A DNA stretch of 34,810 nucleotides from Paracoccaceae bacterium (GTDB taxonomy: Bacteria; Pseudomonadota; Alphaproteobacteria; Rhodobacterales; Rhodobacteraceae): assembly GCA_026706985.1 (NCBI GenBank), contig JAPOXR010000005.1:1-34810 (forward strand). Reading direction: 5' to 3'. Each line of letters begins with the position of its first letter. The stretch's first letter is position 1. The position numbers and the translations under genes were made by a program. The notes below the pieces were generated by a model. The model ran no database searches. It was given only the letters and a program-made list of their open reading frames with translations, and had not been told where the DNA came from. This document shows positions 24,599-34,279 of this stretch, one piece after another.

Positions 24599-24874
24599 AT
24601 GCCGGAAATTACGCGCATATATGACATCATCAATGAAAAGGGCATGCATGCGCGTGCGGCGGCTAAATTCGTGGAAATCGTTGAAAATCATGCCGCCGAG
24701 GCGGAGGTGTTCAAGGATGGCGTTTCAGCGGCCGGAGATTCCATCATGGGATTGCTGATGCTGACAGCCTCCAAAGGCACATCGATCGAGGTGCGCTTCG
24801 CGGGTGATGATGCTGAAAAGCTGGCGGATGCGCTGGGGGAGTTGATCGGCCAGCGCTTCCACGAGCGGTTCTGA
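24599..24874 (+). CDS. ptsH: Phosphocarrier protein HPr
   Basis: A 91-residue HPr. H17 in KGMHARAAAKF is the residue phosphorylated by enzyme I, and S48 in GDSIMGLLML is the serine targeted by HPr kinase; both are intact. With hprK two genes upstream this forms the regulatory phosphotransfer set of Alphaproteobacteria, which generally lacks sugar permeases. Enzyme I (ptsP/ptsI) is not in the window. Its end faces the end of the hydroxybutyryl-CoA dehydrogenase gene with only 7 bases between. Confidence 0.95.
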   Translation: MPEITRIYDIINEKGMHARAAAKFVEIVENHAAEAEVFKDGVSAAGDSIMGLLMLTASKGTSIEVRFAGDDAEKLADALGELIGQRFHERF

Positions 24875-24881
24875 GACTGGA

Positions 24882-25757
24882 TCAGCGCGTCGGCACCGGC
24901 GTCTCGCCCGAATAATCATAGAATCCCCTGCGCGTTTTGCGCCCGAGCCACTTGGCCTCGACATATTTCGTCAGTAACGGGCAGGGGCGGTATTTGGAGT
25001 CCCCCAACCCGTCAAACAGCACATTCATGATCGCGAGGCAGGTATCCAGACCGATGAAATCCGCCAATTGCAGCGGTCCCATCGGATGGTTGGCACCAAG
25101 CCGCATGGAACTGTCGATTGCCTCCACTGAACCGATCCCTTCAAGCAGCACATACACCGCCTCATTGATCATCGGCATCAGGACGCGGTTGACGATGAAA
25201 CCGGGAAAGTCAGAAGCCGATGCCGGCGTTTTCCCCAGCTGTTCCACCACCGTTTTCAAAGTCTGGTAGGTGTGCTCATCGGTGGCGATGCCGCGGATCA
25301 ACTCCACCAACTGCATTACCGGAACCGGGTTCATGAAGTGGAATCCCATGAACCGCTCCGGGCGGTCGGTGCGGGAAGCGAGGCGGGTGATCGAAATCGA
25401 CGAGGTATTGGTGGTCAGTATGGTGCCGGGGAGCAGATGCGGCGTCAAATCCTCGAATATCGCCGCCTTCACCGTTTCCCGCTCGGTGACCGCCTCGATC
25501 ACAAGATCGGCTTTGCCACATTCGGAAAGGTGATTCACCGCCGTGATCTGCCGCAGCGCATCCGCCTTATCGGCTTCGGAGATCCGCCCGGCACTGACTT
25601 GTCGGTTCAGGTTGAAATCAATCGATTTCACCGCCTTTGCCAGTGCCGCCTCCGACACATCGTGCAGCAGCACTTCGTAACCGGACAGGGAAAAGACATG
25701 CGCGATGCCGTTCCCCATCTGACCGGCGCCGATGACGCTGACTTTGCGGATATCCAT
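24882..25757 (-). CDS. hbdA: 3-hydroxybutyryl-CoA dehydrogenase
   Basis: A 291-residue NAD-dependent dehydrogenase that interconverts 3-hydroxybutyryl-CoA and acetoacetyl-CoA. [11 protein letters not shown] (about 10-20) binds [12 protein letters not shown] and the catalytic-His segment [15 protein letters not shown] are standard; the C-terminal dimerisation domain includes [20 protein letters not shown]. Length matches the family (about 290). It lies 50 bases after etfA on the same strand, a common pairing for short-chain acyl-CoA oxidation or polyhydroxybutyrate-related metabolism. Confidence 0.94.
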   Translation of the reverse strand: MDIRKVSVIGAGQMGNGIAHVFSLSGYEVLLHDVSEAALAKAVKSIDFNLNRQVSAGRISEADKADALRQITAVNHLSECGKADLVIEAVTERETVKAAIFEDLTPHLLPGTILTTNTSSISITRLASRTDRPERFMGFHFMNPVPVMQLVELIRGIATDEHTYQTLKTVVEQLGKTPASASDFPGFIVNRVLMPMINEAVYVLLEGIGSVEAIDSSMRLGANHPMGPLQLADFIGLDTCLAIMNVLFDGLGDSKYRPCPLLTKYVEAKWLGRKTRRGFYDYSGETPVPTR

Positions 25758-25807
25758 GCGGCTACGCTCCCTATCAGTGTCGGCAGTTCAGCTTTACAAC
25801 CCGGGTT

Positions 25808-26734
25808 TCAGATCTTTTCGGTCAGTTCGGGGACGGCGCTGAACAAATCCGCAACCAAGCCGAAATCCGCCACCTGGAAAATCGGCGCTTCTTCATCCTT
25901 GTTGATGGCGACGATGATCTTGGAATCCTTCATGCCGGCGAGATGCTGAATGGCACCGGAAATGCCGACGGCGATATAGAGATCGGGCGCCACCACTTTG
26001 CCGGTCTGCCCCACCTGCCAGTCATTCGGCGCATAACCCGAATCGACCGCCGCCCGCGATGCCCCGACGGCTGCACCGAGTTTGTCGGCCAAGGCCGAGA
26101 TCAGGGCAAAATCCTCGGTTGAGCCGACACCGCGCCCGCCCGAGACCACCACTTTCGCCGATGTCAGTTCCGGGCGGTCATTGTCGGCAACACTGTCCTC
26201 CAGCCAAGAGCTGAGCGAAGGGTCGGCGGCAGGCTGTATCGGTATGATTTCAGCGGAGTTTCCGTCCCCGCAGGCGTCGTAGGCGGCAGTGCGCACGGTG
26301 ATGAATTTGATCCTGTCGGTGGAACGGACCGTCTGCACCGCATTGCCGGCATAGATCGGACGCTCAAATGTGTCCTTATCGACAATGGCGGATATATCCG
26401 AAATCATCATGCAGTCGCAGAGCGCCGCCGCCCGCGGCAGCGTGTTCTGGGCCGAAGTCGAAGCCGGCCCGACGATATGCTCGTAACTGTCGGCGAGCTG
26501 GACGATCAATTCAGCGGTCGGTTCCGCCAGCGCATGGCCGTAGCGCGCATCATCCGCACACAATACGCGGGAAACGCCTTCGAGCGCCGCGATTTCCGTT
26601 GCCGCGCCGGCGCAGCCGGCAGCGGCACAGAGCACATCCACCTCGCCGAGCTGCCGCGCAGCCGTCAGCGTCTTCGCGGTCAGGTCGGTGGCGAGCTCAT
26701 TGTCATTCAGTTCCGCAAGCATCAGTACGGCCAT
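25808..26734 (-). CDS. etfA: Electron transfer flavoprotein, alpha subunit
   Basis: A 308-residue subunit with the C-terminal FAD domain intact: [59 protein letters not shown] and [24 protein letters not shown] collects electrons from acyl-CoA dehydrogenases, and from dimethylglycine/sarcosine dehydrogenases, and passes them to ETF-quinone oxidoreductase. The start shares one base with the etfB stop (TGATG), so the subunits are translationally coupled. Confidence 0.97.
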   Translation of the reverse strand: MAVLMLAELNDNELATDLTAKTLTAARQLGEVDVLCAAAGCAGAATEIAALEGVSRVLCADDARYGHALAEPTAELIVQLADSYEHIVGPASTSAQNTLPRAAALCDCMMISDISAIVDKDTFERPIYAGNAVQTVRSTDRIKFITVRTAAYDACGDGNSAEIIPIQPAADPSLSSWLEDSVADNDRPELTSAKVVVSGGRGVGSTEDFALISALADKLGAAVGASRAAVDSGYAPNDWQVGQTGKVVAPDLYIAVGISGAIQHLAGMKDSKIIVAINKDEEAPIFQVADFGLVADLFSAVPELTEKI

Positions 26735-27495
26735 CAGATCACTCCCGCATCGTCTCTGAGTTTCGTCACCAGCTCGTCAACCGAGCCGAGAATGATGCCG
26801 GCTTCCCGCTCCGGCGGCTCCTGGGTTTGCACGATTTCCAGGCGATTAGTGGTATCGACACCATAGTCTTCGGGTGTGCGTTCGTCGAATGGTTTGCGCT
26901 TGGCACGCTGGATATTCGGCAACGACGGGTAGCGCGGCTCATTCATGCGCAGATCCACCGTAACCACACAGGGCAGGCCGATCCTGATGCTCTGCAACCC
27001 GCCATCAACTTCGCGCGTCACCCTGGCTTCGCCATTCTCGATCTCAAGCGCCGAAGCGAAAGTCGCCTGCGCACATCCCATCAACGCCGCCAGCATCTGG
27101 CCGGTGGCATTCATGTCATTGTCAATAGCCTGTTTTCCCATGAGGATCAGGCCGGCGCCGCTCTCTTCGGCGACGCCTCTCAGGATCTTGGCCACCGCCA
27201 ACGGCTCGATATCGACATGCGGATCATCCGCCGCTTTGACCAGAACCGCACGGTCGGCACCGATAGCGAGAGCCGTGCGCAGAATTGTCTGTGCCTGCTG
27301 CACACCGATCGAAACCACGATGATTTCCTCGGCAATTCCCGCCTCCTTTAGGCGGACCGCTTGCTCAACCGCGACTTCATCGAATGGGTTGATCGACATC
27401 TTGACATTGGCCAGGTCAACGCCGGATCTGTCCGGCTTCACCCGTACCTTGACATTGTAGTCGATGACGCGCTTGACAGGGACAAGCACCTTCAT
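26734..27495 (-). CDS. etfB: Electron transfer flavoprotein, beta subunit
   Basis: A 253-residue beta subunit, close to the normal length. [20 protein letters not shown] and [19 protein letters not shown] are the family start, followed by AMP-binding [29 protein letters not shown] lies 7 bases before the start. It is preceded by a palindrome at 27519-27538 that may regulate the etfBA-hbd group, and a 109-base gap to the cobalamin adenosyltransferase gene. Confidence 0.97.
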   Translation of the reverse strand: MKVLVPVKRVIDYNVKVRVKPDRSGVDLANVKMSINPFDEVAVEQAVRLKEAGIAEEIIVVSIGVQQAQTILRTALAIGADRAVLVKAADDPHVDIEPLAVAKILRGVAEESGAGLILMGKQAIDNDMNATGQMLAALMGCAQATFASALEIENGEARVTREVDGGLQSIRIGLPCVVTVDLRMNEPRYPSLPNIQRAKRKPFDERTPEDYGVDTTNRLEIVQTQEPPEREAGIILGSVDELVTKLRDDAGVI

Positions 27496-27518
27496 TTCTC
27501 GTTCTCCCGCTGCCGAAA

Positions 27519-27538
27519 ATTCAGAATCGGCTCTGAAT
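27519..27538. promoter_or_regulatory. Palindrome upstream of etfB
   Basis: ATTCAGA-ATCGGC-TCTGAAT has perfect 7-base arms and a 6-base spacer, ending 24 bases before the etfB ATG. A weak minus-strand promoter (TTGATT, 16 bases, ATGATT) would place the start of transcription next to it, so it could be an operator for a dimeric repressor or a leader hairpin. Confidence 0.45.
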
Positions 27539-27604
27539 CATCCGGCCCGAATAACGAAATCAATATCGGATTTACAGGAGAATTGCTGACCGGAGCCAAC
27601 CGCT

Positions 27605-28189
27605 TCAATCATCGGCACCGCGGTTTGCACCCGGAATCCACAGCACATCCTCTTTTCCATCATTGTTGGCGCAGCGCGCGGCGACGAAAAACCAGTCGGA
27701 AAGGCGGTTCATGTAGGCCAGAGCCTCCGGGTTGACTGCTTCCGCCGCCGCCAACTCGACCATGCAGCGCTCCCCCCGCCTTGCCACGACCCGGCACAGA
27801 TGCAGCGCCGCCGCTTCGTCGGAGCCGCCGGGCAACACAAAGCTGCGCAGAGCTTCGAGCCCGGAATTCATGGTGTCGATTTCCGTCTCCAACCGTGCCA
27901 CCTGCGCGGCGGAAATCCTCAGCGGCGGGTGCTCCGCCTCCTGATCGGACCCGTAACCCGGCAGGCAGAGATCGGCGCCGAGATCAAAGAGATCATTCTG
28001 AATTGCCCCGAGGCGCTGCCCGCGGTCCCCGGCTGCGCTCTTTCTCGCCAGCCCGACCACGGCATTGAGTTCATCCACGGTGCCATAGGCGCTGACGCGC
28101 ACAGCGTGTTTTTCGGTTCTGCTGCCGTCGCCGAGCCCGGTTTCACCGCCATCGCCTGTGCGGGTATAGATTTTGTTCAACACAACCAT
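27605..28189 (-). CDS. Cob(I)alamin adenosyltransferase, PduO type
   Basis: A 194-residue ATP:cob(I)alamin adenosyltransferase that makes adenosylcobalamin. The N-terminal ATP loop YTRTGDGGETGLGDGSR and the C-terminal FVLPGGSDEAAALHLCRVVARRGER with NRLSDWFFVAAR are the PduO signatures. Such enzymes often sit near acyl-CoA metabolism because methylmalonyl-CoA mutase needs the product. Here it lies between a twin-TM protein (6 bases) and etfB (109 bases). Confidence 0.95.
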   Translation of the reverse strand: MVVLNKIYTRTGDGGETGLGDGSRTEKHAVRVSAYGTVDELNAVVGLARKSAAGDRGQRLGAIQNDLFDLGADLCLPGYGSDQEAEHPPLRISAAQVARLETEIDTMNSGLEALRSFVLPGGSDEAAALHLCRVVARRGERCMVELAAAEAVNPEALAYMNRLSDWFFVAARCANNDGKEDVLWIPGANRGADD

Positions 28190-28195
28190 GACAAC

Positions 28196-28402
28196 TCAGC
28201 CTCCCTTCCCCCGCATCAGGACAAACAGCAATATCAACATCACCGCCACCGCCTGCGCGAGGATTCGCAGACGCATGATTTTGTTGGCGTATCTGCGGTT
28301 GAACTCACCGCCCTTGGCATAACCGCCGATGCCGATGGCAAGAATGATCAGCACCGCAAGGGCGGCGACGGCGGCGACAATGAAAAGCGGGTCTCCGAGC
28401 AT
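28196..28402 (-). CDS. Small twin-transmembrane protein (HIG1-like)
   Basis: A 68-residue protein with two hydrophobic helices (about 6-26 and 46-63) joined by a charged loop YAKGGEFNRRYANKIMRLR. This matches the small twin-transmembrane/HIG1-like proteins common in Alphaproteobacteria next to cobalamin adenosyltransferase and etf genes. Function unknown; HIG1 relatives in mitochondria associate with respiratory complexes. It sits 9 bases after the SDR and 6 before the adenosyltransferase, in the same operon. Confidence 0.8.
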   Translation of the reverse strand: MLGDPLFIVAAVAALAVLIILAIGIGGYAKGGEFNRRYANKIMRLRILAQAVAVMLILLFVLMRGKGG

Positions 28403-28411
28403 GACACCGGG

Positions 28412-29254
28412 TCAACCCCATGACGCCAGGAGCCGGTCGAACCAGGCTGTCGGCAGAAGCCGCTTCGCCAAGCCCGCGATATAGGTCGGTGTCGTGACAT
28501 AGTAGCGCCGGCGCGGGCGCCGCGATTCGAGCGCATGGATCAGTTTCCCGGCGACCGCCTCTGGCGGTAATTCAAAACGGACCTTCGGCGGATTTTCATG
28601 ATAGAGGTGCGGTGCCAGCACTTTCTCGTAAAAGCGGGCATGGTATGAGTTTCCGCGGTCGATCCATTTCTCAAAATGCTGCTGGGAATTCTGCCGGATA
28701 AGGGTTGTGACCGGTCCCGGCTCGATCAGGATGAATTCGATGCCGCTCCCGCGCAGTTCAACCCGGAGGGTATCGGTCAGCCCCTCCAGGGCGAATTTCG
28801 TCGAATTATAAGGCCCACGCCAGGGGAGCGCCGCAAAGCCGAGTATCGATGAGCAATTCACGATCCGTCCGCCGCCTTGGGTGCGCATCACCGGAATGAT
28901 CTGGCGGATCAAATCATGATAACCGAAAAAATTGGTCTCGAAGATGGCGCGCATGGCATCTCTGGGAACATCCTCGACTGCCCCGGGTACCGCATAGGCG
29001 CCATTATTGAAGACCGCGCCAAGCCGGCCACCGGTTTTTTCCAGCGCCCAGTCGAGCGCGGAGGTGATGCTCGCCGCATCCTCATAGTCCAGCCGGATGC
29101 TCTCGAATCCCTGCCCGGAAAGCCGGTCACAATCCGCCTGTTTCCGGCACGTTGCGAATACCCGCCAGCCTCTCTGCCGCAGCAGGTCAGCCGAGACCTG
29201 CCCGATTCCCGAGGAACAGCCGGTGATCAGAATGCTGCGCGCCTCCGAAGCCAT
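28412..29254 (-). CDS. Short-chain dehydrogenase/reductase (DltE-like)
   Basis: A 280-residue SDR with cofactor motif TGCSSGIG (about 11-18), NNGAYAVPGAVED, and catalytic S136, Y149 and K153 (YNSTK). The ELRGSGIEFILIEPGPVTT segment and the hydrophobic C-terminus resemble the DltE/retinol-dehydrogenase-like group. Substrate unknown. It is the first gene of the minus-strand group leading to etfBA and hbdA; AAGGAG lies 11 bases upstream. Confidence 0.88.
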   Translation of the reverse strand: MASEARSILITGCSSGIGQVSADLLRQRGWRVFATCRKQADCDRLSGQGFESIRLDYEDAASITSALDWALEKTGGRLGAVFNNGAYAVPGAVEDVPRDAMRAIFETNFFGYHDLIRQIIPVMRTQGGGRIVNCSSILGFAALPWRGPYNSTKFALEGLTDTLRVELRGSGIEFILIEPGPVTTLIRQNSQQHFEKWIDRGNSYHARFYEKVLAPHLYHENPPKVRFELPPEAVAGKLIHALESRRPRRRYYVTTPTYIAGLAKRLLPTAWFDRLLASWG

Positions 29255-29315
29255 GGCTTACGCGTCTCCTTACAACTCAAACCCGACCTTCTAACAATTG
29301 GCTGTTGAATGTCGA

Positions 29316-29342
29316 GACGGATGCAGAGCTTCACTATCCGTC
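29316..29342. promoter_or_regulatory. Stem-loop 1 in the parC leader
   Basis: GACGGAT (29316-29322) and ATCCGTC (29336-29342) form a perfect 7-bp stem with a 13-base loop. It lies 45-70 bases before the chosen parC start and is followed 6 bases later by a second palindrome. Confidence 0.4.
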
Positions 29343-29348
29343 CCTCGA

Positions 29349-29364
29349 GGTGGAAAATTCCACC
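29349..29364. promoter_or_regulatory. Compact palindrome in the parC leader
   Basis: GGTGGAA-AA-TTCCACC has perfect 7-base arms with a 2-base centre, ending 22 bases before the chosen parC ATG. The small centre favours a protein-binding operator over an RNA hairpin. Confidence 0.5.
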
Positions 29365-29386
29365 GCTCTCGGTTAACTGCATGTGC

Positions 29387-31609
29387 ATGGAAGAAGAGAC
29401 GGGTTCACCTTCGATGCGGACAGAAACGCTGCGCAAGGCCATCGGCGAGCGTTATCTGCAATATGCGCTCTCAACCATTATGCACCGCGCCCTGCCGGAT
29501 GTGCGCGATGGCCTCAAACCGGTGCACCGGCGCATCCTGTTCGCGATGCACGAGTTAAAACTTTCGCCGAATGGGAGTTTCCGCAAGTCCGCCAAGATAT
29601 CCGGCGATGTGATGGGCAATTATCACCCGCATGGCGACCAGGCGATCTATGACGCGCTGGTCCGTCTCGCCCAGGATTTCAACATGCGTTATCCGCTGGT
29701 CGACGGGCAGGGGAATTTCGGCAATATTGACGGCGACGGCGCCGCTGCCTCGCGCTATACGGAAGCCCGCCTGGCGGTGGCGGCCGAGGCGCTCCTCGGC
29801 GGTCTTGACGAGGATGCCGTTGATTTCAGACCCAATTATGACGGCACCCTGGAGGAGCCGGTGGTATTGCCGGCGAAATTTCCCAATTTGCTCGCGAACG
29901 GGGCCAGCGGTATCGCCGTCGGCATGGCGACCAACATTCCGCCGCACAATATAGGCGAGCTGTGCGATGCCTGTCTTCACCTCCTGAAATTTCCCGATGC
30001 CCGCGATGAGACGCTGATGAAATTCATTCCCGGACCGGATTTTCCGACCGGCGGGGTCATCGTCGAGCCGGCGGAAAGCCTGTCGGCTGCCTATGCGACG
30101 GGTCGTGGGTCGATCCGCCTGCGTGCCCGTTGGCAGGTCGAGAAGCTCGCCCGCGGCAGCTGGCAGATCGTGGTCACCGAGGTTCCCTACCAGGTCACCA
30201 AGTCGCGTCTCATTGAGCGGATCGCGGATTTGATCCAGACTAGGAAAATTCAGTTTCTTGCCGATGTGCGCGATGAATCCGCGGAAGATGTGCGCCTCAT
30301 CCTGGAACCGCGGACGCGGAATATTGAACCGGCGGCAATAATGCAGGTGCTGTTCCGGCAGACCGATCTGGAGACGCGGTTTTCGTTGAATCTCAACGTC
30401 CTGATCGATGGAAAAACGCCGCGTGTCTGCTCGCTGAAAGAGGTTCTGAAAGCGTTTCTTGGCCATCGCCTCACCGTATTGGAGCGCCGCTCCCGACACC
30501 GTCTCCAGCAGATCGACCGGCGGGTTGAAATCATCGAGGGATGTATAGCGGCATTTTTGAATCTGGATCGGGTGATTCAGATTATCCGCACCGAGGAGGC
30601 GCCGAGGCAAATGCTGATGGACGAGTTCAGCCTGACCGAGCTGCAGGCTGAATCGATTCTCAATATGCGCCTGAGGAGCCTGCGCCGGTTGGAAGAGATG
30701 CAGCTTCGTCGTGAATATGACCAGCTGCTGCGGGAGCGCGCCGAGATCCTGGATCTGTTGCAGGAACCGAAACTGCAGGAACAACGTATCGGCGAAGAGA
30801 TCAGGGAGGTGCGGCGTGAATTCGGCGCTGCTGCCGGCGGCGGGCGCCGCACCGGTTTTGATACGATGCAGGAATTGCAGGATGTCCAGGCCGAAGCGAT
30901 GATTGAGGGCGAGGCAATCACGGTCGTCTGCTCACAGATGGGGTGGATCCGTACGGTCAAGGGGCATGTCCGGCCGGATCAGGAATTCCGTTACCGTGAT
31001 GGCGATGAAGCCAGATTCGTCATTCATGCCGAATCGACGGATCGGCTGATACTGTTCGGCAGCAATGGGCGGTTCTATACCATTCAGGCATCCACCCTTC
31101 CCGGAGGACGGGGGCTGGGTGAGCCGGTCAGAGTGATGATTGATCTGCCCAATGATGCCGGCATCGTGCAGCTGCTCGTGCATCGGGCGGACCGCAGACT
31201 GCTGCTGGCTACCAGATCGGGCCTCGCTTTCGTGGTCGAAGAGGAAGCGGTGCTGGCCGGCACACGTAACGGTAAGCAGGTGATGAATCTGCGTGAACCT
31301 GACCAGGCCATCACCTGCGCCGAGGTCAATGGAGACCATGTGGCTGTTGTCGGTGAGAATGGCAAAATGCTGATCTTTCCGTTGCCGCAATTGCCGGAGC
31401 AGGCGAAAGGGCGCGGGGTCAAAACCCAGTCCCACAATTTCGGCGGCCTTGCCGATGCGATCGTGTTTGAAGCGGCGAAAGGGCTGAGCTGGAAAGACCC
31501 GGCCGGCAGGACCCGCACTGTAAAGGAAATCGAACCGTGGCTCGGTAAGCGCGGACAGGCGGGACGGAAGACGCCGCGGGGATTTCCCAAGGAGGGCCGC
31601 TTCAACTAA
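29387..31609 (+). CDS. parC: DNA topoisomerase IV subunit A
   Basis: A type IIA topoisomerase A subunit of 740 residues, the length of alphaproteobacterial ParC rather than the longer Gyr[35 protein letters not shown] opens the protein; the catalytic Tyr is Y124 in [11 protein letters not shown]; the quinolone region reads [13 protein letters not shown]. The C-terminal beta-pinwheel has degenerate blades and no GyrA box, which fits ParC. Its role is separating daughter chromosomes together with ParE. The start is uncertain: in-frame ATGs at 29309, 29381, 29387 and 29414. 29387 is chosen to match family N-termini and to leave the upstream palindromes non-coding; no strong ribosome site decides it. 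It ends 7 bases before the convergent P450 stop. Confidence 0.95.
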   Translation: MEEETGSPSMRTETLRKAIGERYLQYALSTIMHRALPDVRDGLKPVHRRILFAMHELKLSPNGSFRKSAKISGDVMGNYHPHGDQAIYDALVRLAQDFNMRYPLVDGQGNFGNIDGDGAAASRYTEARLAVAAEALLGGLDEDAVDFRPNYDGTLEEPVVLPAKFPNLLANGASGIAVGMATNIPPHNIGELCDACLHLLKFPDARDETLMKFIPGPDFPTGGVIVEPAESLSAAYATGRGSIRLRARWQVEKLARGSWQIVVTEVPYQVTKSRLIERIADLIQTRKIQFLADVRDESAEDVRLILEPRTRNIEPAAIMQVLFRQTDLETRFSLNLNVLIDGKTPRVCSLKEVLKAFLGHRLTVLERRSRHRLQQIDRRVEIIEGCIAAFLNLDRVIQIIRTEEAPRQMLMDEFSLTELQAESILNMRLRSLRRLEEMQLRREYDQLLRERAEILDLLQEPKLQEQRIGEEIREVRREFGAAAGGGRRTGFDTMQELQDVQAEAMIEGEAITVVCSQMGWIRTVKGHVRPDQEFRYRDGDEARFVIHAESTDRLILFGSNGRFYTIQASTLPGGRGLGEPVRVMIDLPNDAGIVQLLVHRADRRLLLATRSGLAFVVEEEAVLAGTRNGKQVMNLREPDQAITCAEVNGDHVAVVGENGKMLIFPLPQLPEQAKGRGVKTQSHNFGGLADAIVFEAAKGLSWKDPAGRTRTVKEIEPWLGKRGQAGRKTPRGFPKEGRFN

Positions 31610-31616
31610 GGCTTGA

Positions 31617-32987
31617 TCAGCTCCGCTGAACCGGCTGGACAGTCAGCCAGACACCACCTTTCGGGCGCAGCGTGAGAATCATGACCGGTTCCGGCTGCCT
31701 GTCGGCAACCGGCGAGAAGTGGAATTCCGCAATCAGCGCCGATAGCATGATGACCGCCTCCTGCATCGCAAATCCCGATCCGATGCAGGCTCTCGGACCG
31801 GCTCCGAAGGGCAGGTAAGCGTGTGAATGAATGATGTTCGGGTCCGAAAACCGGTCCGGACAAAACGTATCGGGATTTTTCCAGAAGCAGTGATTCCGGT
31901 GCAACGCATAGATCGGCAGCAGCATCGTATCGCCGGGCCTCACTTCCCTGCCGCCAATCACATCGCTGTCCATTGCCGTGCGCAACAGCAGCGCCGCCGG
32001 CGGATAAAGGCGCAGCGCTTCGCGCACAACCTGACGGGTGAATGGGAGATGCTCCAGATCCCGAGGGGTGGCGATATCACCGGCGAGTGCCGCCTCGGCT
32101 TCCTGCCTGACCCGATCCTGCGCGCAGCTGTCGAATGCCAGCAGATAGAGTGACCAGGACAATGCCAACGCCGTGGTTTCGTGGCCGGCGACAATGAAGG
32201 TCAGCAGATTGTCGCGCAATTCGATCGGATTCATGCGCCGACCGGTTTCCGGGTCGACACCGCTCGCCAGGAGGTCATGCAGATCCGCCACGCATCTCCC
32301 GGAGACGCGTCGCTCTTCGATCACCTGCGTGGCAATCCGCTTCATCTCCCGGACGTCGGGATGGGTGAACAGGCGGTTCATCCGCGGTATCCATTCCGGC
32401 GCCCCGATGACATCGAGCAGGGAAGCCCGGGCGGCATTGTTCACAAAGGAGTCGATGGCGCTGTGCACCAATTGCCGTTCCATGCCGGTGCCTTCGGCGA
32501 AGGTGACATCGCTGATGACTTCAAAGGTTGCGGCGGTCACCTCGGCGCAGAGGTCGGTCGGGCCGGGCGCTGATCGACGGACGCGATCTATGAGAGTCTG
32601 CGTGGCGGCTGCCATGACCGGGGCCAGGTTTCTGATACTCCGGGTTGCGAACGCACTCGCCGCGGCCCTCCGCTGCCATTGCCAATGGCCGCCCTCGGCT
32701 ATGAACAGGCTTTCGCCGATGGCCGGGCGAAGAATGCTCTTGGTGATCGCGGCTTTCGGATAAGCATCCACCCGGTCGCGCAGGATTCTCCGCAGGCCCC
32801 CGGGATCCATAACCATGTGCCAGCGTTTAACCAGCCGGCCGGAAACCATTTTTTGCCAGGTGGCGAGTTCCGGAATAATCTCGAGCAGGTTGCGCCGCGC
32901 CGTTCGGGCGACCTTACCGATACTCAACGGCCTTTCAGCGAGCCTGGCTTTAACCGGTAAGCGCGGTTCCAACTGCCTTTGCATCAC
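31617..32987 (-). CDS. Cytochrome P450
   Basis: A 456-residue soluble P450 with every core motif: I-helix FIVAGHETTALAL, K-helix ExxR in VREALRLYPP, the PERF-like region FCPDRFSDP, and the heme loop FGAGPRACIG with Cys401 as the axial ligand. The arrangement resembles bacterial CYP4/CYP102-like fatty-acid or alkane hydroxylases more than camphor-type P450s, but substrate cannot be assigned. No ferredoxin or reductase gene is adjacent and no reductase domain is fused, so redox partners are encoded elsewhere. It is divergent from the lipoprotein gene. Confidence 0.94.
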   Translation of the reverse strand: MMQRQLEPRLPVKARLAERPLSIGKVARTARRNLLEIIPELATWQKMVSGRLVKRWHMVMDPGGLRRILRDRVDAYPKAAITKSILRPAIGESLFIAEGGHWQWQRRAAASAFATRSIRNLAPVMAAATQTLIDRVRRSAPGPTDLCAEVTAATFEVISDVTFAEGTGMERQLVHSAIDSFVNNAARASLLDVIGAPEWIPRMNRLFTHPDVREMKRIATQVIEERRVSGRCVADLHDLLASGVDPETGRRMNPIELRDNLLTFIVAGHETTALALSWSLYLLAFDSCAQDRVRQEAEAALAGDIATPRDLEHLPFTRQVVREALRLYPPAALLLRTAMDSDVIGGREVRPGDTMLLPIYALHRNHCFWKNPDTFCPDRFSDPNIIHSHAYLPFGAGPRACIGSGFAMQEAVIMLSALIAEFHFSPVADRQPEPVMILTLRPKGGVWLTVQPVQRS

Positions 32988-33078
32988 CTATCCCTTGTGC
33001 CTGCCTGAACTGACTATAGGATTGTCATCCGATCAGGAAATCATGGCCGGCGACGGCGAAGCCCGGAGGATGTGAAAG

Positions 33079-33630
33079 ATGAGATGGAAATATATGGCAG
33101 TCGCGCTTGCCGCCAGCCTGGCGCTTGCCGCCTGTGATGCTCCGCCGGAACTGCCACCGGATCCACCTCCGATCGGAGATTTCAGGCTCGGTCATACCAA
33201 AGTCTCCGCCAAGGGATCCGTGGTGCCGGATATTTCCCGGAAAGTCGAACCGGAAGTTCTGCAGCAGGCGTTGAGCGACGCACTGGAGGAGCGGCTCGGC
33301 CGCTACAAAGGAAACAAGTGGTACCATTTGACCGTTGCGTTGGAAGGGTATGTGCTCTCACCGCCTGGAATTCCGGTCATTGCCTCGCCGCGTTCGGGCA
33401 TGGTGTTGCGGGTTGTGGTCTGGGATGACACCGCCGGTGCGCCGCTCAACGAGCCGCACCAGTTGACAATTGTGGAGCCGACATCGCCGGAGACTGTTGT
33501 CGGGTCGGGTATCGCCAGAGACGCTGAACAGCAATTGCGGGCCCTGTCCAGGCATGCCGCCAGAGTCATCGAAAACTGGCTCAAATCGCCCGAATCCAGC
33601 CCGTTGCCGGGAATCGGTCCCGGCGGATAG
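33079..33630 (+). CDS. Putative small lipoprotein of unknown function
   Basis: A 183-residue protein with a lipoprotein signal peptide (Arg and Lys at 2 and 4, hydrophobic 6-18) and lipobox LAAC with Cys19. Asp follows the Cys; in Enterobacteria Asp at +2 retains lipoproteins in the inner membrane, though that rule is less certain in Alphaproteobacteria. A proline-rich linker (PPELPPDPPP) is followed by a mixed alpha/beta domain with no family I recognise. GGAGG lies about 10 bases upstream. It ends 4 bases before the methyltransferase gene. Confidence 0.82.
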   Translation: MRWKYMAVALAASLALAACDAPPELPPDPPPIGDFRLGHTKVSAKGSVVPDISRKVEPEVLQQALSDALEERLGRYKGNKWYHLTVALEGYVLSPPGIPVIASPRSGMVLRVVVWDDTAGAPLNEPHQLTIVEPTSPETVVGSGIARDAEQQLRALSRHAARVIENWLKSPESSPLPGIGPGG

Positions 33631-33634
33631 CGCG

Positions 33635-34279
33635 ATGGAAGGCGATTTCGAAAATCGGGACAATGCGTATGCGCTCGGAAGCCCTGCCGAGCACAGAGAA
33701 TATTACGATGACTGGGCTCCGACATATGACAAGGATTTCGCCGGTGCGGTCGGATATATCTATCCGAAACTGGTCGCCGATTGCTTCCTCGGGCACGCCG
33801 GTGACACCGATCAGCCGGTCGCCGATCTCGGTTGCGGCACCGGGCTTGTCGGCCCGCTCATTGCCGCCGACGGATTCACCGTCGACGGTCTCGATATCTC
33901 CGGGGAGATGCTGGGCCAGGCAGCGGCGAAGGGCGCCTACAGGGAACTCATCACCGCCGATCTGACAGAACGCTCAAGCCTCGCCGCCGCCCGCTACGGC
34001 GGCCTCATCAGCTGCGGCACTTTCACCCTCGGCCATCTGGGCCCGCAGGAACTCGGCAACGCGTTGCGCCTGGCGCGTCCGCAGGCACTCTGCGTCACCG
34101 GCATAAATTCCCTGCACTTCAGGCAGGCGGGCTTCCAAGCGTTTTTCGACAGGCTGCTACAGGATAATCATATCCACAGTCTCAGTTTCGAAACCGGTCC
34201 AATCTATTCCGGGGAAGATCGGGCAGCGGACATCAATAACGCAACTCTGGCAATCTTCAGAACAAACGGCGTCACCTGA
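33635..34279 (+). CDS. Class I SAM-dependent methyltransferase
   Basis: A 214-residue methyltransferase. YYDDWAPTYDKDF near the N-terminus and motif I VADLGCGTGLVG (about 73-84), followed by DGLDISGEML, mark the SAM pocket. It resembles small-molecule methyltransferases of the Williams-Beuren/UbiE-like group; substrate unknown. ATG 33635 is chosen because it lies 4 bases after the lipoprotein stop and gives the family N-terminus; the longer open frame upstream overlaps the lipoprotein gene in another frame. Confidence 0.88.
   Translation: MEGDFENRDNAYALGSPAEHREYYDDWAPTYDKDFAGAVGYIYPKLVADCFLGHAGDTDQPVADLGCGTGLVGPLIAADGFTVDGLDISGEMLGQAAAKGAYRELITADLTERSSLAAARYGGLISCGTFTLGHLGPQELGNALRLARPQALCVTGINSLHFRQAGFQAFFDRLLQDNHIHSLSFETGPIYSGEDRAADINNATLAIFRTNGVT

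Noticed and set aside
26368-27351. Plus-strand 327-codon open frame opposite etfA/etfB
   Set aside because: Shadow of the ETF genes; the translation is Arg/Pro/His-rich and matches nothing.
29555-30784. Minus-strand 409-codon open frame inside parC
   Set aside because: Antisense shadow of parC, whose conserved motifs run straight through it.
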